From: Enterococcus raffinosus
GTDB lineage: Bacteria; Bacillota; Bacilli; Lactobacillales; Enterococcaceae
DNA length: 64,000 nt
Assembly: GCF_018917525.1 (NCBI RefSeq)
Contig: NZ_JAHLOS010000015.1
Location: 24,762-88,761, forward strand
Direction of reading: 5' to 3'
Below the pieces are notes generated by a model. That model had not been told where the DNA came from. It made no database searches and saw only the letters and a list, made by a program, of their open reading frames with translations. This document shows positions 16,533 through 24,681 of this stretch, piece by piece. Both the position numbers and the translations under genes were made by a program. Within the stretch, counting starts at the first letter, position 1; each line of letters starts with the position of its first letter.

Positions 16533-17675
16533 TTAACTTAGCCTTTCCAAAACATTTGCTATCTCGGTCAAAACCTCTGAATCAGTCTCCGTATCTTTCA
16601 ATTTCTGCAACAAACCAATCGTTTCCTCCGGCGCTTTCTTGCTCAACTGCCCCAATGCCCAAACAGCTGTACCTCGAATAACTGGTCGCTGATCCTGTAG
16701 ACAGGCTTGGATTTCTGGCAGTGCTTCTTTACCGCCAAGATTAGCTAAGGCGATCAGTGCATTGCGCTGCAACGGTTTTTTTCCGCGCCAAGAGCCGGCT
16801 AGGTGTCCGAATTGTTCTTTGAATTCGCGATTTGAGATAGAGAGGAGCGGTGCTAGTTTTGGATGAACCTCATCGATTTTGGGTTCCATCTCTTCGTGAA
16901 AATGAAAATCTTTGCCGCGGTTATACGGACAGACAAGCTGACAAATATCGCAACCGTAGATCACGTTACGCATTTTCTTTCGATATTCCTCCGGCATCAT
17001 GCCTTTGGTTTGGGTCTGATAGGAAAGACATTTTTTGGCGTTCATCCGACCGTCTCCCAATAAGGCACCGGTTGGACAGCCAGTAATACAACGTGTGCAA
17101 TCGCCGCAGCCGTTTGGCACTGGCTGGTCGGGTTCAAATTGGATATTCGTGATGATCTCCCCAAGATAGACGAAGGAGCCATATTCTTCCGTGATCAGTA
17201 AACCGTTGCGACCGATAAACCCCAGACCCGCTCGTTGCGCAACTGCTACATCCACTAACTCACCTGTATCGACCTGCGGAGCAAATCGCCATTCCGCTTG
17301 AATCTGTTCCGTCTCCGCCTGTTCTTTGATAAAGGCAATCAACTTCGTCAATCGTTCTTCTAATATATTGTGATAATCCGTTCCCCACGAAGCACGGGCA
17401 AATTGTCCGCGTTTTTCATCACGGGGAACCTTTTCATGAATTTTTGTCGGATACGCCAAGGCAATCGCGATGATGCTTTTGGGATCTTCAAAGGTTTCTT
17501 CTAGATACAGCCGTTCTTTGATGTTTTGATGTTCAAAGCCGGATGTATGCCCCAGCGCGCGCTGCTCCAGCAAGGATTCCTCCATATAATCAAAAGGATC
17601 AGCTGTTGTAAAGCCGATTTTATCAATCCCAAGCTGCTTACTTTCAGCGATGATCCGTTCTTTTAAGGTTTTCAT
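16533..17675 (-). CDS. queG: epoxyqueuosine reductase
   Basis: This 380-aa protein matches QueG. A B12-binding N-terminal region is followed by two [4Fe-4S] motifs, [12 protein letters not shown] and [13 protein letters not shown], and C-terminal HEAT-like repeats ([22 protein letters not shown]). It reduces epoxyqueuosine to queuosine in tRNA, the last step of queuosine synthesis. The start at 17675 has AGGAGTGG upstream; an in-frame extension to 17708 lacks a site. Its leader holds a tandem 109-bp repeat. The gene is complete, but its natural terminator appears split by the event that left the partial copy at 15.5 kb. Confidence 0.93.
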   Translation of the reverse strand: MKTLKERIIAESKQLGIDKIGFTTADPFDYMEESLLEQRALGHTSGFEHQNIKERLYLEETFEDPKSIIAIALAYPTKIHEKVPRDEKRGQFARASWGTDYHNILEERLTKLIAFIKEQAETEQIQAEWRFAPQVDTGELVDVAVAQRAGLGFIGRNGLLITEEYGSFVYLGEIITNIQFEPDQPVPNGCGDCTRCITGCPTGALLGDGRMNAKKCLSYQTQTKGMMPEEYRKKMRNVIYGCDICQLVCPYNRGKDFHFHEEMEPKIDEVHPKLAPLLSISNREFKEQFGHLAGSWRGKKPLQRNALIALANLGGKEALPEIQACLQDQRPVIRGTAVWALGQLSKKAPEETIGLLQKLKDTETDSEVLTEIANVLERLS

Positions 17676-17684
17676 CGTTCCACT

Positions 17685-17902
17685 CCTAGTTCGTATTAAG
17701 GAATTCATTTTTCTAAAAACCGAAAAATGAAGTTGATTCTCACCACGTATGTCATTCTACTAGACCTGCTAAAGCAGGAAGTAAAACTGAGATCCTAGTT
17801 CGTATTAAGGGATTCATTTTTCAAAAACCGAAAAATGAGTCTGTTTCTCTCCACGTATGTCATTCTACTAGACCTGACAAAGCAGGAAGTAGAGCTGAGA
17901 TT
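17685..17902 (-). repeat. two tandem 109-bp repeats in the queG leader
   Basis: Copy A is 17685-17793 and copy B is 17794-17902, clearly similar but not identical. On the minus strand each contains two hairpins, CTTCCTGC-TTT-GCAGG and CATTTTTC-loop-GAAAAATG, and the phrase AATACGAACTAGGA. In copy A that phrase supplies the queG ribosome site. They could be a duplicated regulatory RNA element. They do not match the preQ1 riboswitch classes that I know. Confidence 0.75.
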
Positions 17903-18796
17903 CTGACACGAATTTACAGGCCCTACTATATCACATGTTCCTTGCTAGCAAAAGAAATCCTCCCTGTTCCTTGTCCATTTCCTCAGCAAACGAAGTCAAC
18001 GCTTCTTAAGGATCATCCGCTATTTAACCGCACCTTGCGAATTAGGAATATTGATTCTGCGTGAGGAGCAGCGTTCCATTTATGACAGCAGTACGTTAGA
18101 TACGTTGAAGACGTTCCATCAGACTCATCGTTTTTTCGATTATTCAATAACTCGGTGCTGTTTCAAAGCAATTGACGGTTTCTCTACCTATTCAAAAACA
18201 TAGTTTCATGGATCAAGTCGAAAAGACAATCTATCCCATATGTTACTTACAACGTGAATGGAGTACTTAAGTAAGTTATTTGCTGAAACAGCAAGAGAGT
18301 GACGCTCAATCATAAACCAGTAGACCCACTGTAAAGTTCATTTGTGAGATTCCTAGTGGGTTATTTGTGTGTTTACTGTTAGACAAAATGTACAAAAAGC
18401 CCCGCTATTTTGCCTATTTTCACAGAACATCCTGCTTACTAGTTATTAAGGAAATATTAAGTCAAACGAGCAATCAATAAGTTTTTTAAAACTTTTTTTG
18501 TAAGAGTTTTTGAGTATAAAAGCTGGCAAACCAATATTCCTGTTCCATGCATAAAACATAAAATGTGTCAAAGTGGGCAAAATTGCATTCGCCCCTGAAA
18601 ATTGCACGTTTTTTGAGGTGCTTTTTTAACGAAATCTCTTTCCTATGCGATTCCTCTCAAAAAAAGAACAAAAATTCGTGCAATTTTGACCCCAAAATGT
18701 ATTTTTGCCGGTTTTGACCAAGTTTGTGTTTCCCCTTTATCGTTAAGTCACCGGCCGGAACAAAAAAATAGAAATACTATAACGGAGGAATAAAAC
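17903..18796. other. long gap of about 890 bp with an unassigned open stretch
   Basis: A plus-strand open stretch of about 84 codons lacks an ATG (about 17949-18204; includes REEQRSIYDSSTLDTLKTFH). It reads like protein but fits no family I know, and may be a gene fragment. ACCCACT (18326-18332) pairs with AGTGGGT (18355-18361) in a plus-strand hairpin. Before 18797 TTTTGACC occurs twice, about 27 nt apart, in a C-rich stretch that may be the promoter of the following cassette. Confidence 0.4.
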
Positions 18797-19000
18797 ATGA
18801 AACAAAAAATTGGCAACAAATTACAAGTACAGATCGACGCAGGAGAAGACAAATTAAGAAAGGTGAACTTCCAAAACGTCATCGATGAATCAACCGAACA
18901 AGCGGTGCTAGAACTGGGGGCTATCCTGACAGAACTTTCACCAGAGAACAGCAACCTAGACGGCGTGATCCTAACTAGTCGATCACGCTATACCAAATAA
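18797..19000 (+). CDS. DUF1659 family protein, 67 aa
   Basis: This is a short protein, MKQKIGNKLQVQIDAGEDKL and onward, of the DUF1659 type. It is the first gene of a cassette with DUF2922 proteins and a holin, an arrangement seen in several Firmicutes. The ribosome site is ACGGAGGAA. Its function is unknown; the genomic company suggests a phage-derived or cell-lysis-linked role. The next gene starts 17 nt downstream with AGAAAGGAGG. Confidence 0.75.
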   Translation: MKQKIGNKLQVQIDAGEDKLRKVNFQNVIDESTEQAVLELGAILTELSPENSNLDGVILTSRSRYTK

Positions 19001-19016
19001 GAAAGGAGGAAATTAA

Positions 19017-19250
19017 ATGTTAAAACTTGTCGCAACCTTTAGAACCAGCTTGGGAAAAAGCCAAACCTAGAGTTTGAACAATCCAGACCCTAACAAGGCC
19101 CCAAGCGAAGTCAAAAGTCTTTTACAACGGCTAACAGGGATCAAACTTTTCCATAAAGATGGCGCAGATCTCTTCGATACAGTCGAAAGCGCGAAGTATG
19201 TGGAAACAAACGAAACAATTATTTTCGATAACACACAGGAACAACCGTAG
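19017..19250 (+). pseudogene. DUF2922 family gene with in-frame amber stop
   Basis: From ATG 19017 the frame reads MLKLVATFRTSLGKSQT, TAG at 19068-19070, then SLNNPDPNKAPSEVKSLLQ and on to a TAG at 19248. DUF2922 proteins usually carry Trp at the interrupted place (KxxxW), so TGG to TAG is the likely change. The ribosome site AAAGGAGG is perfect and the rest of the frame is intact, so the lesion is recent, or a sequence error, or read through by a suppressor. Confidence 0.75.
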
Positions 19251-19416
19251 CATCATCACTTGACTAAAATTTGAGAAGTCGCGGTAGACGTGCCGCTCTT
19301 CTCTATTAAGAAGGATGTCAATTCTTGCTTTAGCAAGTTAAAAAAATTATCAACGGCATTCGAATCGAACGATTTTTTGCAAAAAAACTTTAAAACGAAT
19401 TAGGAGGATAAAATCC

Positions 19417-19800
19417 ATGAATGAACTAACTTTAACGCACCAACAAATTTTTTCACTAAAACCCGAGACACTTGAGGCACGAATTATGACCTATTACCAA
19501 GAAACCCAAAACAGCAGCTTGACGATCAAATATATTATGGCTTTACGCGTCCGCTTTAAGCTTGGTGCGCAGGAGTTTGCGAACATTCTCAGCGATCTTG
19601 TCCGCTATTTGTTTATGAACACCAAAGCAACACGCACCATGAAACGCTTTTTCTATTTTTTTCAGGATTATTTTGAAGCTCCGAAATGGAAACGACTAAC
19701 GATGAGGGTCTTCCCTTTACGAAATTTTGTGAAGAAAGTTTTGTCTGTCGCTCGTTCACTGGTTTCACTTGTACACCCTGAAGAAAATACAGAGACTTGA
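19417..19800 (+). CDS. hypothetical protein of the holin cassette, 127 aa
   Basis: The start at 19417 follows TTAGGAGG. The protein is helical and strongly basic in its second half (TKATRTMKRFFYFF, KRLTMRVFPLRNFVKKVL), without clear membrane segments; an amphipathic membrane-binding region is possible. No family was recognised. It lies between the DUF2922 genes and shares their strand and spacing, so it belongs to the same transcript. Confidence 0.65.
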   Translation: MNELTLTHQQIFSLKPETLEARIMTYYQETQNSSLTIKYIMALRVRFKLGAQEFANILSDLVRYLFMNTKATRTMKRFFYFFQDYFEAPKWKRLTMRVFPLRNFVKKVLSVARSLVSLVHPEENTET

Positions 19801-19846
19801 TAAGAAAAAAACTACACAGAAAAATAAATGAGAGGAAAGAAGAAGA

Positions 19847-20410
19847 ATGATTACTGAGTCTACAAAACTGGTCACGACCTTTTTAAAGAGTGACCAAAAG
19901 AAGCACAACTGGACCTATCAAGATGTGGATACAAGCTTGTCGGCACAAGAGATCAAAGAAGCTTGCGAATTACTAACGACCTTAGACCTTTTTGAACAAG
20001 ATGGCGTAAAACTATTTGATTCTGTTGTTATGGCAAAGTTCGTTTCTACCAAAGTAACGACGCTGTTTGACCTGAAAAATGAAATCGATGTGGATCAAAC
20101 ACAACCATTTTATGAAGCAACCTGTGAAGAGGTTCGCTGTTTTGAAGTACCAGAAAAAAACAAGGAATCCGAACACGTTCAGCTCCAGCTGCCTGTGGCG
20201 GTTATTCCTTTTAGTAAAACCCAATTACCATTAGAAGTGAATGAACCTGTCACCCATCCAGTAACTGTAACTGCACCTGCACCTGCCAAACGATTGACTG
20301 AACAGCCAACGAGGAAAGAAGCAAATGACAAAAAAGGCCTACTTCAACGAATGTTCAGGCGAAAACAGCGGAATAAAGATGACCAAGCAAATCATGAATC
20401 TAGCACTTAA
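19847..20410 (+). CDS. DUF2922-like protein with long C-terminal extension, 187 aa
   Basis: Residues 1-70 (STKLVTTFLKSDQKKHNW, then ELLTTLDLFEQDGVKLFDS) resemble the DUF2922 protein encoded just upstream, including the conserved Trp that is a stop codon there. The rest is a low-complexity Pro/Thr/Val linker and a highly basic tail (RMFRRKQRNKDDQ). DUF2922 proteins are normally about 75 aa, so this is an extended variant or fusion. The ribosome site is GAGAGGAAAGAAGA. Function unknown. Confidence 0.65.
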   Translation: MITESTKLVTTFLKSDQKKHNWTYQDVDTSLSAQEIKEACELLTTLDLFEQDGVKLFDSVVMAKFVSTKVTTLFDLKNEIDVDQTQPFYEATCEEVRCFEVPEKNKESEHVQLQLPVAVIPFSKTQLPLEVNEPVTHPVTVTAPAPAKRLTEQPTRKEANDKKGLLQRMFRRKQRNKDDQANHESST

Positions 20411-20502
20411 ACGCTACTCTCCATTCTATCTCGCGTAGGATACTGACACCTGCGATTGAAACTGCAGGTGTTGATTAAATCAATTGAAAGAAGGTATTTG
20501 AA

Positions 20503-20970
20503 ATGACTCTTTTAGCAATGTTATCAGGAGGAACCCTCGTTAACTATTTATTTGGCGGAAGTGTCCCTATCATGGGCGTCTTCTTGACAATGGTTGGTTT
20601 GGACCTTTTTACCGGCTATGCCAAAGCACTGAAAAGCCACACGTGGGTCTCCTCTATCAATCTTTACGGACTATTTACCAAGTTCATTACGTTTTCAACG
20701 ATCATCTGCGCCGCAGCTTTAGACAAACTGGCTCCTGTTGTTGGCATCGCACTGCCTATCAATGTCGCCCTAATTTGGACTCCCCCCTTGATTCTGTACG
20801 AGATCGGGTCGATTTTAGAGAACGCGCATGTTTTCGGTCTAAAGATCGCGTGGCTGCAGTTTTTGAACGGGATGTCGGAGAGTTGCCTGATAAGGATGAC
20901 CAAGAGAACAATGTGCAATAAAAAAAGCGTCCATACTGAAAGCCTGAAGCGGCTTTGCAGTATGGATTGA
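20503..20970 (+). pseudogene. phage holin family protein, frameshifted near its C-terminus
   Basis: The N-terminal 110 residues contain three to four membrane segments and match the toxin-secretion/phage-lysis holin family (VGLDLFTGYAKALKSHTWVS is typical). After ENAHVFG the frame shifts. In a neighbouring frame SKDRVAAVFERDVGELP, then DKDDQENNVQ, ends at 20921 like a normal holin tail. Loss of one base near 20840-20845 explains it. The present frame runs on to 20970 with an unrelated tail into a terminator hairpin. Membrane segments are intact, so some function is possible. Confidence 0.75.
20930..20966. terminator. hairpin terminator between holin and tkt
   Basis: TCCATACTG-AAAGCC pairs with GGCTTT-G-CAGTATGGA. 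On the minus strand it is followed by CGCTTTTTT. It lies inside the shifted holin tail, which supports the view that the holin frame should have ended earlier. Confidence 0.75.
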
Positions 20971-20985
20971 CTTTGCGTGGAAAAT

Positions 20986-21037
20986 AGCCGAACAATCAAG
21001 CCCTATCGTTATTGATAGGGGCAAGATCGTTCGGCTC
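20986..21037. terminator. long hairpin, terminator after transketolase
   Basis: A stem of about 20 bp starts with AGCCGAAC pairing with GTTCGGCT and has an inner CCCTATC/GATAGGG. It lies 57 bp after the tkt stop on the minus strand and can also act on plus-strand transcripts. Confidence 0.7.
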
Positions 21038-21093
21038 TGATTTAATGATTGGTCATTCTTAAGACTTTTTCTTCAGTCTCAACTTGAATCAAG

Positions 21094-23070
21094 CTATTTA
21101 TTTTTTTCGATTAGTCGTTGAGCTTCTTCAATAATATGATCGACTGTAAAATTGTAGTCCTTCAACAAATCTCCAGCAGGAGCGGACTTTCCGAATTGCT
21201 CTAAGCCGATCGATGATCCATTGACGCCTACATATTTGGACCAGCCAATTGTTGAACCCAACTCAATTGATAACTTGTTATCAACGTTTGTTGGTAACAC
21301 GGATTCTTTGTATTCTTCGCTTTGTGCATTAAATAGCTCCCAGCTAGGCAATGAAACAACGTTTACTTTATACTGTTTAAGCTGTTCTTTTGCTAACAAT
21401 GCCATTTCAACTTCAGAACCACTTGCAATTAGAATTAAATCTGGATTTTCTGAGTCTTTAGATAGGACGTATCCGCCTTTTTCAGCATTTTCGTAATTGA
21501 CATTTTCAATTACCGGTACATCGTGTCTTCCGAGAGCGATTAGGAATGGACGATCTTTAGATTGAGCTGCCAGTTTCCATGCAACGATTGTTTCGTTAGC
21601 ATCCGCTGGTCGGTAAACAACTAGATTAGGCATCGCTCTTAAAGATACTAAGTGTTCTACTGGCTGATGAGTTGGTCCATCTTGCCCGACTTGTATACTG
21701 TCATGGGTCATGATATAAGTCACAGGAACACCCATCAACGCAGAATGACGAATGGCAGAGCGCATATAGTCAGAAAATACTAAGAAAGTTCCGCAATACC
21801 CTCTTAACCCACCATGCAATGTCAATCCGTTACAAATTGAAGCCATGGCAAATTCGCGAACACCAAAATAGATATTGGGACCTTCATGATTTTCTTCATC
21901 CATAAATGGTAGTCCCTCTATTGTTGTCTTGTTTGAAGAGGCTAGATCGGCAGAGCCTCCGACTAAAATTGGTAAATCTTTGTAAATTCGGTTCAACATT
22001 TTTCCACTAGCAGTTCTTGTTGCCATTTTTTCTTCTGTAAATGGTGTCAAAGCAGTTTCCGTTACTTCAAATTCCTCCTGAATCACTTTTTTCAATTCTG
22101 CTGCCAATTCAGGATACTCATTTGAATATTCGTTCATTAATTCATTCCATTGCATTTCTAGGTTTTCACCATTAATAGCAATTTCATCAAAATTCGTTTT
22201 TACATCCGTAGGTACAAAGAAATCGTCATATTCCCAGCCGATTGCTTCTTTGATTTTCTTGGCTTCTTCGGCACCGACAGGGTTGCTGTGGATCTTCTCA
22301 GTCCCCTGCAAGGTTGAGCCGAATCCAATGATTGTTTTTACTTCAATTAGCGTAGGTTTCGTCGTTTCAGCTTGAGCTTCTTCGATTGCTGCGGAAATTT
22401 CATCTAAATTATTCCCATCAGTAACGTAGAGCGTTTGCCAGTTCATTGCTCTGAATTTTTCTTGAATATCTTCATGGGCTGATTGCGTTAATGGCCCATC
22501 TGACGTAATGTCATTTGAATCATAAAGAACAATTAATTTTCCAAGTCCTAATTTTCCAGCAATAGCGGCCGCTTCTAATGCCACCCCTTCTTCTAAATCG
22601 CCATCTCCACATACGGTATAAGTGAAGTGATTTACTACATCAAAGTCCTCTTTATTAAACCGATCTCTTAAATGTGCTTCAGCAATAGCCATTCCTACTG
22701 TCATTGAAAAACCTTGCCCTAATGGTCCTGTTGTTGCTTCAACCCCTGGCGTGTGGAAGACTTCTGGATGTCCAGGCGTCTTACTGTCTAGTTTTCTAAA
22801 CTGTTTAATATCATCCATTGATAAATCATAACCGGATAAATGCAGCAACGAATACAACAGCATCGAACCATGACCCGAAGTTAAAACAAAGCGATCTCGA
22901 TTAAACCACTTAGGATTTTTAGGATTGTGGTTCATATGATGCCTAAATAGTTCATACCCCATAGGTGCTGAACCAAGGGGTGCACCCATGTGACCATGAT
23001 TGGCATTTTCAACGCTGTCAACAACCAGATTTCTCATAGTAGCAACCGATTTTAGATCAATTTTATTCAT
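21094..23070 (-). CDS. tkt: transketolase
   Basis: This 658-aa protein has all transketolase regions. They are the thiamine-diphosphate motif GDGDLEEG with N and D following, the pyrimidine-domain segment GGSADLASSNKT, and HDSIQVGQDGPTHQPVEHL. It moves two-carbon units between sugar phosphates in the pentose phosphate pathway. It lies 36 bp downstream of an ascorbate-type PTS IIC gene on the same strand, so it is most likely the metabolic end of a pentose or pentitol operon rather than the housekeeping copy. The protein appears intact. Confidence 0.95.
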   Translation of the reverse strand: MNKIDLKSVATMRNLVVDSVENANHGHMGAPLGSAPMGYELFRHHMNHNPKNPKWFNRDRFVLTSGHGSMLLYSLLHLSGYDLSMDDIKQFRKLDSKTPGHPEVFHTPGVEATTGPLGQGFSMTVGMAIAEAHLRDRFNKEDFDVVNHFTYTVCGDGDLEEGVALEAAAIAGKLGLGKLIVLYDSNDITSDGPLTQSAHEDIQEKFRAMNWQTLYVTDGNNLDEISAAIEEAQAETTKPTLIEVKTIIGFGSTLQGTEKIHSNPVGAEEAKKIKEAIGWEYDDFFVPTDVKTNFDEIAINGENLEMQWNELMNEYSNEYPELAAELKKVIQEEFEVTETALTPFTEEKMATRTASGKMLNRIYKDLPILVGGSADLASSNKTTIEGLPFMDEENHEGPNIYFGVREFAMASICNGLTLHGGLRGYCGTFLVFSDYMRSAIRHSALMGVPVTYIMTHDSIQVGQDGPTHQPVEHLVSLRAMPNLVVYRPADANETIVAWKLAAQSKDRPFLIALGRHDVPVIENVNYENAEKGGYVLSKDSENPDLILIASGSEVEMALLAKEQLKQYKVNVVSLPSWELFNAQSEEYKESVLPTNVDNKLSIELGSTIGWSKYVGVNGSSIGLEQFGKSAPAGDLLKDYNFTVDHIIEEAQRLIEKNK

Positions 23071-23105
23071 TAGATTTCCTCCATTAAATTCGCGATAGTT
23101 GAAAT

Positions 23106-24380
23106 TTAAAATACACTTTGTAATAATTGTCCGATATAATAGACTAGTAGTCCGACAATGTTAAAGTCTGTTTCTGGGAAAGATGTCCCAGTCAATCCAA
23201 TATTTTCCATAATTGGGTAAATTAATGTTGGGCCAACAGCAATTAAAATCCCGACAACAAAGGAGCCTACCACGCATCCTTTCCATCCGCCGGTAGCATT
23301 ACCGAAGACACCTGCGGTTGCGCCAATGAAAAAGTATGGAACTGCTACTGGAATGATTACGATTGTTCCAATTAGCCCCATGATAACCATGGTGACTAAT
23401 CCACCAGCATAGGCTGCTAAAAAACCAATTACAGTCGCTGTTGGAGCAAATGGAAAGACCACAGGACAATCTAAAGCCGGGCGTGCGTTAGGAATGAGCT
23501 TTTCAGAGATCCCAACAAACGCGCTGACGATTTCTCCCAGAAACAGTCGAACTCCGGTGATAATTACATAAAGTGCCGCCGAGAAGCCTAATCCCTGAAA
23601 TAATGGATAGACTAACCAGTTCACTCCACCAGATAATTCCTCTACTGCTCCTTTTCCCGCAGCAATCGCCGCAATGTAGAAGAAAATAATCATCGTAATT
23701 GAGACACCTACCACATAATCCTTAAACATCGTTAACCAGCCGGGTAAGTTTAAATTTTCAGTACTATCTTCCGGTTTTCCGACCTTTGAACCAATCCATC
23801 CAGAGAGGGCATAACCGACTGTTACGTAGTGTCCCATCGCCAGTTCATCATCACCAGTGACTTTTCGCATGTATGGTTGGGCAATGGCTGGAAATACCCC
23901 TGCACAAATCCCTAAAATGATTCCTCCCAATACGATAGTCAACGAATTGCTCATTCCTAGTGCTTTGAACATAATTGTCAATAAAGCGGCTAAATAAAGA
24001 TTGTGCTGTCCTGTTAAAAAGATATATTTTAATGGTGTAAACTTAGCAACTAGTAAATTGCACAAAAACCCAATCAACATGACTAATGAAACCGTAGTAC
24101 CGAACTTATCTTGGGCTAAAGCAGTTACCGCCTCAGCTAATGGCAGAACTCCCTTCAACCCAAAACCTTCCGCAAACAACGCTTGAAAGCTATCTAAGGA
24201 AGTTACTGCTGCTGCCGATCCAACGCCAAAAACTAAGAATCCAACAATTGTTTTTAATGTGCCTGAAATGACCTTATCGGCAGGTTGCTTTTGCAATAAC
24301 AGCCCGGTTAAGGCAATAATACCAACTAAAATTGGTGCCGAAGCGAGTAAGTCAAACACCACTACCTTTAATACTTCCAT
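23106..24380 (-). CDS. PTS ascorbate-type IIC (UlaA-like)
   Basis: This 424-aa membrane protein with about eleven segments is of the UlaA family. Typical parts are LKYIFLTGQHNLYLAALL and FPFAPTATVIGFLAAYAGG. It imports and helps phosphorylate its substrate at the membrane. UlaA-type permeases take up ascorbate, but relatives associated with transketolase take pentitols or other pentose-like sugars, so the substrate is uncertain here. It forms an operon with the IIB (15 bp upstream) and regulator/IIA genes. Confidence 0.9.
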   Translation of the reverse strand: MEVLKVVVFDLLASAPILVGIIALTGLLLQKQPADKVISGTLKTIVGFLVFGVGSAAAVTSLDSFQALFAEGFGLKGVLPLAEAVTALAQDKFGTTVSLVMLIGFLCNLLVAKFTPLKYIFLTGQHNLYLAALLTIMFKALGMSNSLTIVLGGIILGICAGVFPAIAQPYMRKVTGDDELAMGHYVTVGYALSGWIGSKVGKPEDSTENLNLPGWLTMFKDYVVGVSITMIIFFYIAAIAAGKGAVEELSGGVNWLVYPLFQGLGFSAALYVIITGVRLFLGEIVSAFVGISEKLIPNARPALDCPVVFPFAPTATVIGFLAAYAGGLVTMVIMGLIGTIVIIPVAVPYFFIGATAGVFGNATGGWKGCVVGSFVVGILIAVGPTLIYPIMENIGLTGTSFPETDFNIVGLLVYYIGQLLQSVF

Positions 24381-24394
24381 TGTTTTTCCCCCTT

Positions 24395-24679
24395 TTATGA
24401 CTTCTGACTATCAAAAAATGCCTGCAATTTCGTCTCGATTTCCTTTTTGTCCATCAAATTATTGATCCCGATAATATATGGAACCTGCCCTTTTAATTCA
24501 TCTGCTACATCAGCCATTGTGATCAATACGTCTCCTTTAAAGCTTTTCACATCATCTAAAGTGCTGTGCTGTACCTCTAATGGAAACGACTTGGCTCTCA
24601 CCACTTGATCCACTTTGATTTTCAGCATCATACTTGACCCCATTCCTGTTCTACAGGCAATCAATGCTTTTTTTATCAT
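24395..24679 (-). CDS. PTS ascorbate-type IIB
   Basis: This 94-aa protein begins MIKKALIACRTGMGSSMMLK. Cys9 in the ACRTGMGSS loop is the phosphocysteine of the ascorbate/galactitol IIB family. It carries phosphate from the IIA domain of the adjoining regulator, or of another protein, to the IIC permease. It starts 2 nt after the regulator gene stops, which implies tight coupling. Confidence 0.9.
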   Translation of the reverse strand: MIKKALIACRTGMGSSMMLKIKVDQVVRAKSFPLEVQHSTLDDVKSFKGDVLITMADVADELKGQVPYIIGINNLMDKKEIETKLQAFFDSQKS

Positions 24680-24681
24680 TC

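Noticed and set aside
17685..17902. preQ1 riboswitch before queG
   Set aside because: Neither the class I nor the class II conserved bases were found in the leader.
20643..20921. Separate 92-codon plus-strand gene
   Set aside because: Only its last 25 or so codons look real, and they are the displaced tail of the holin.
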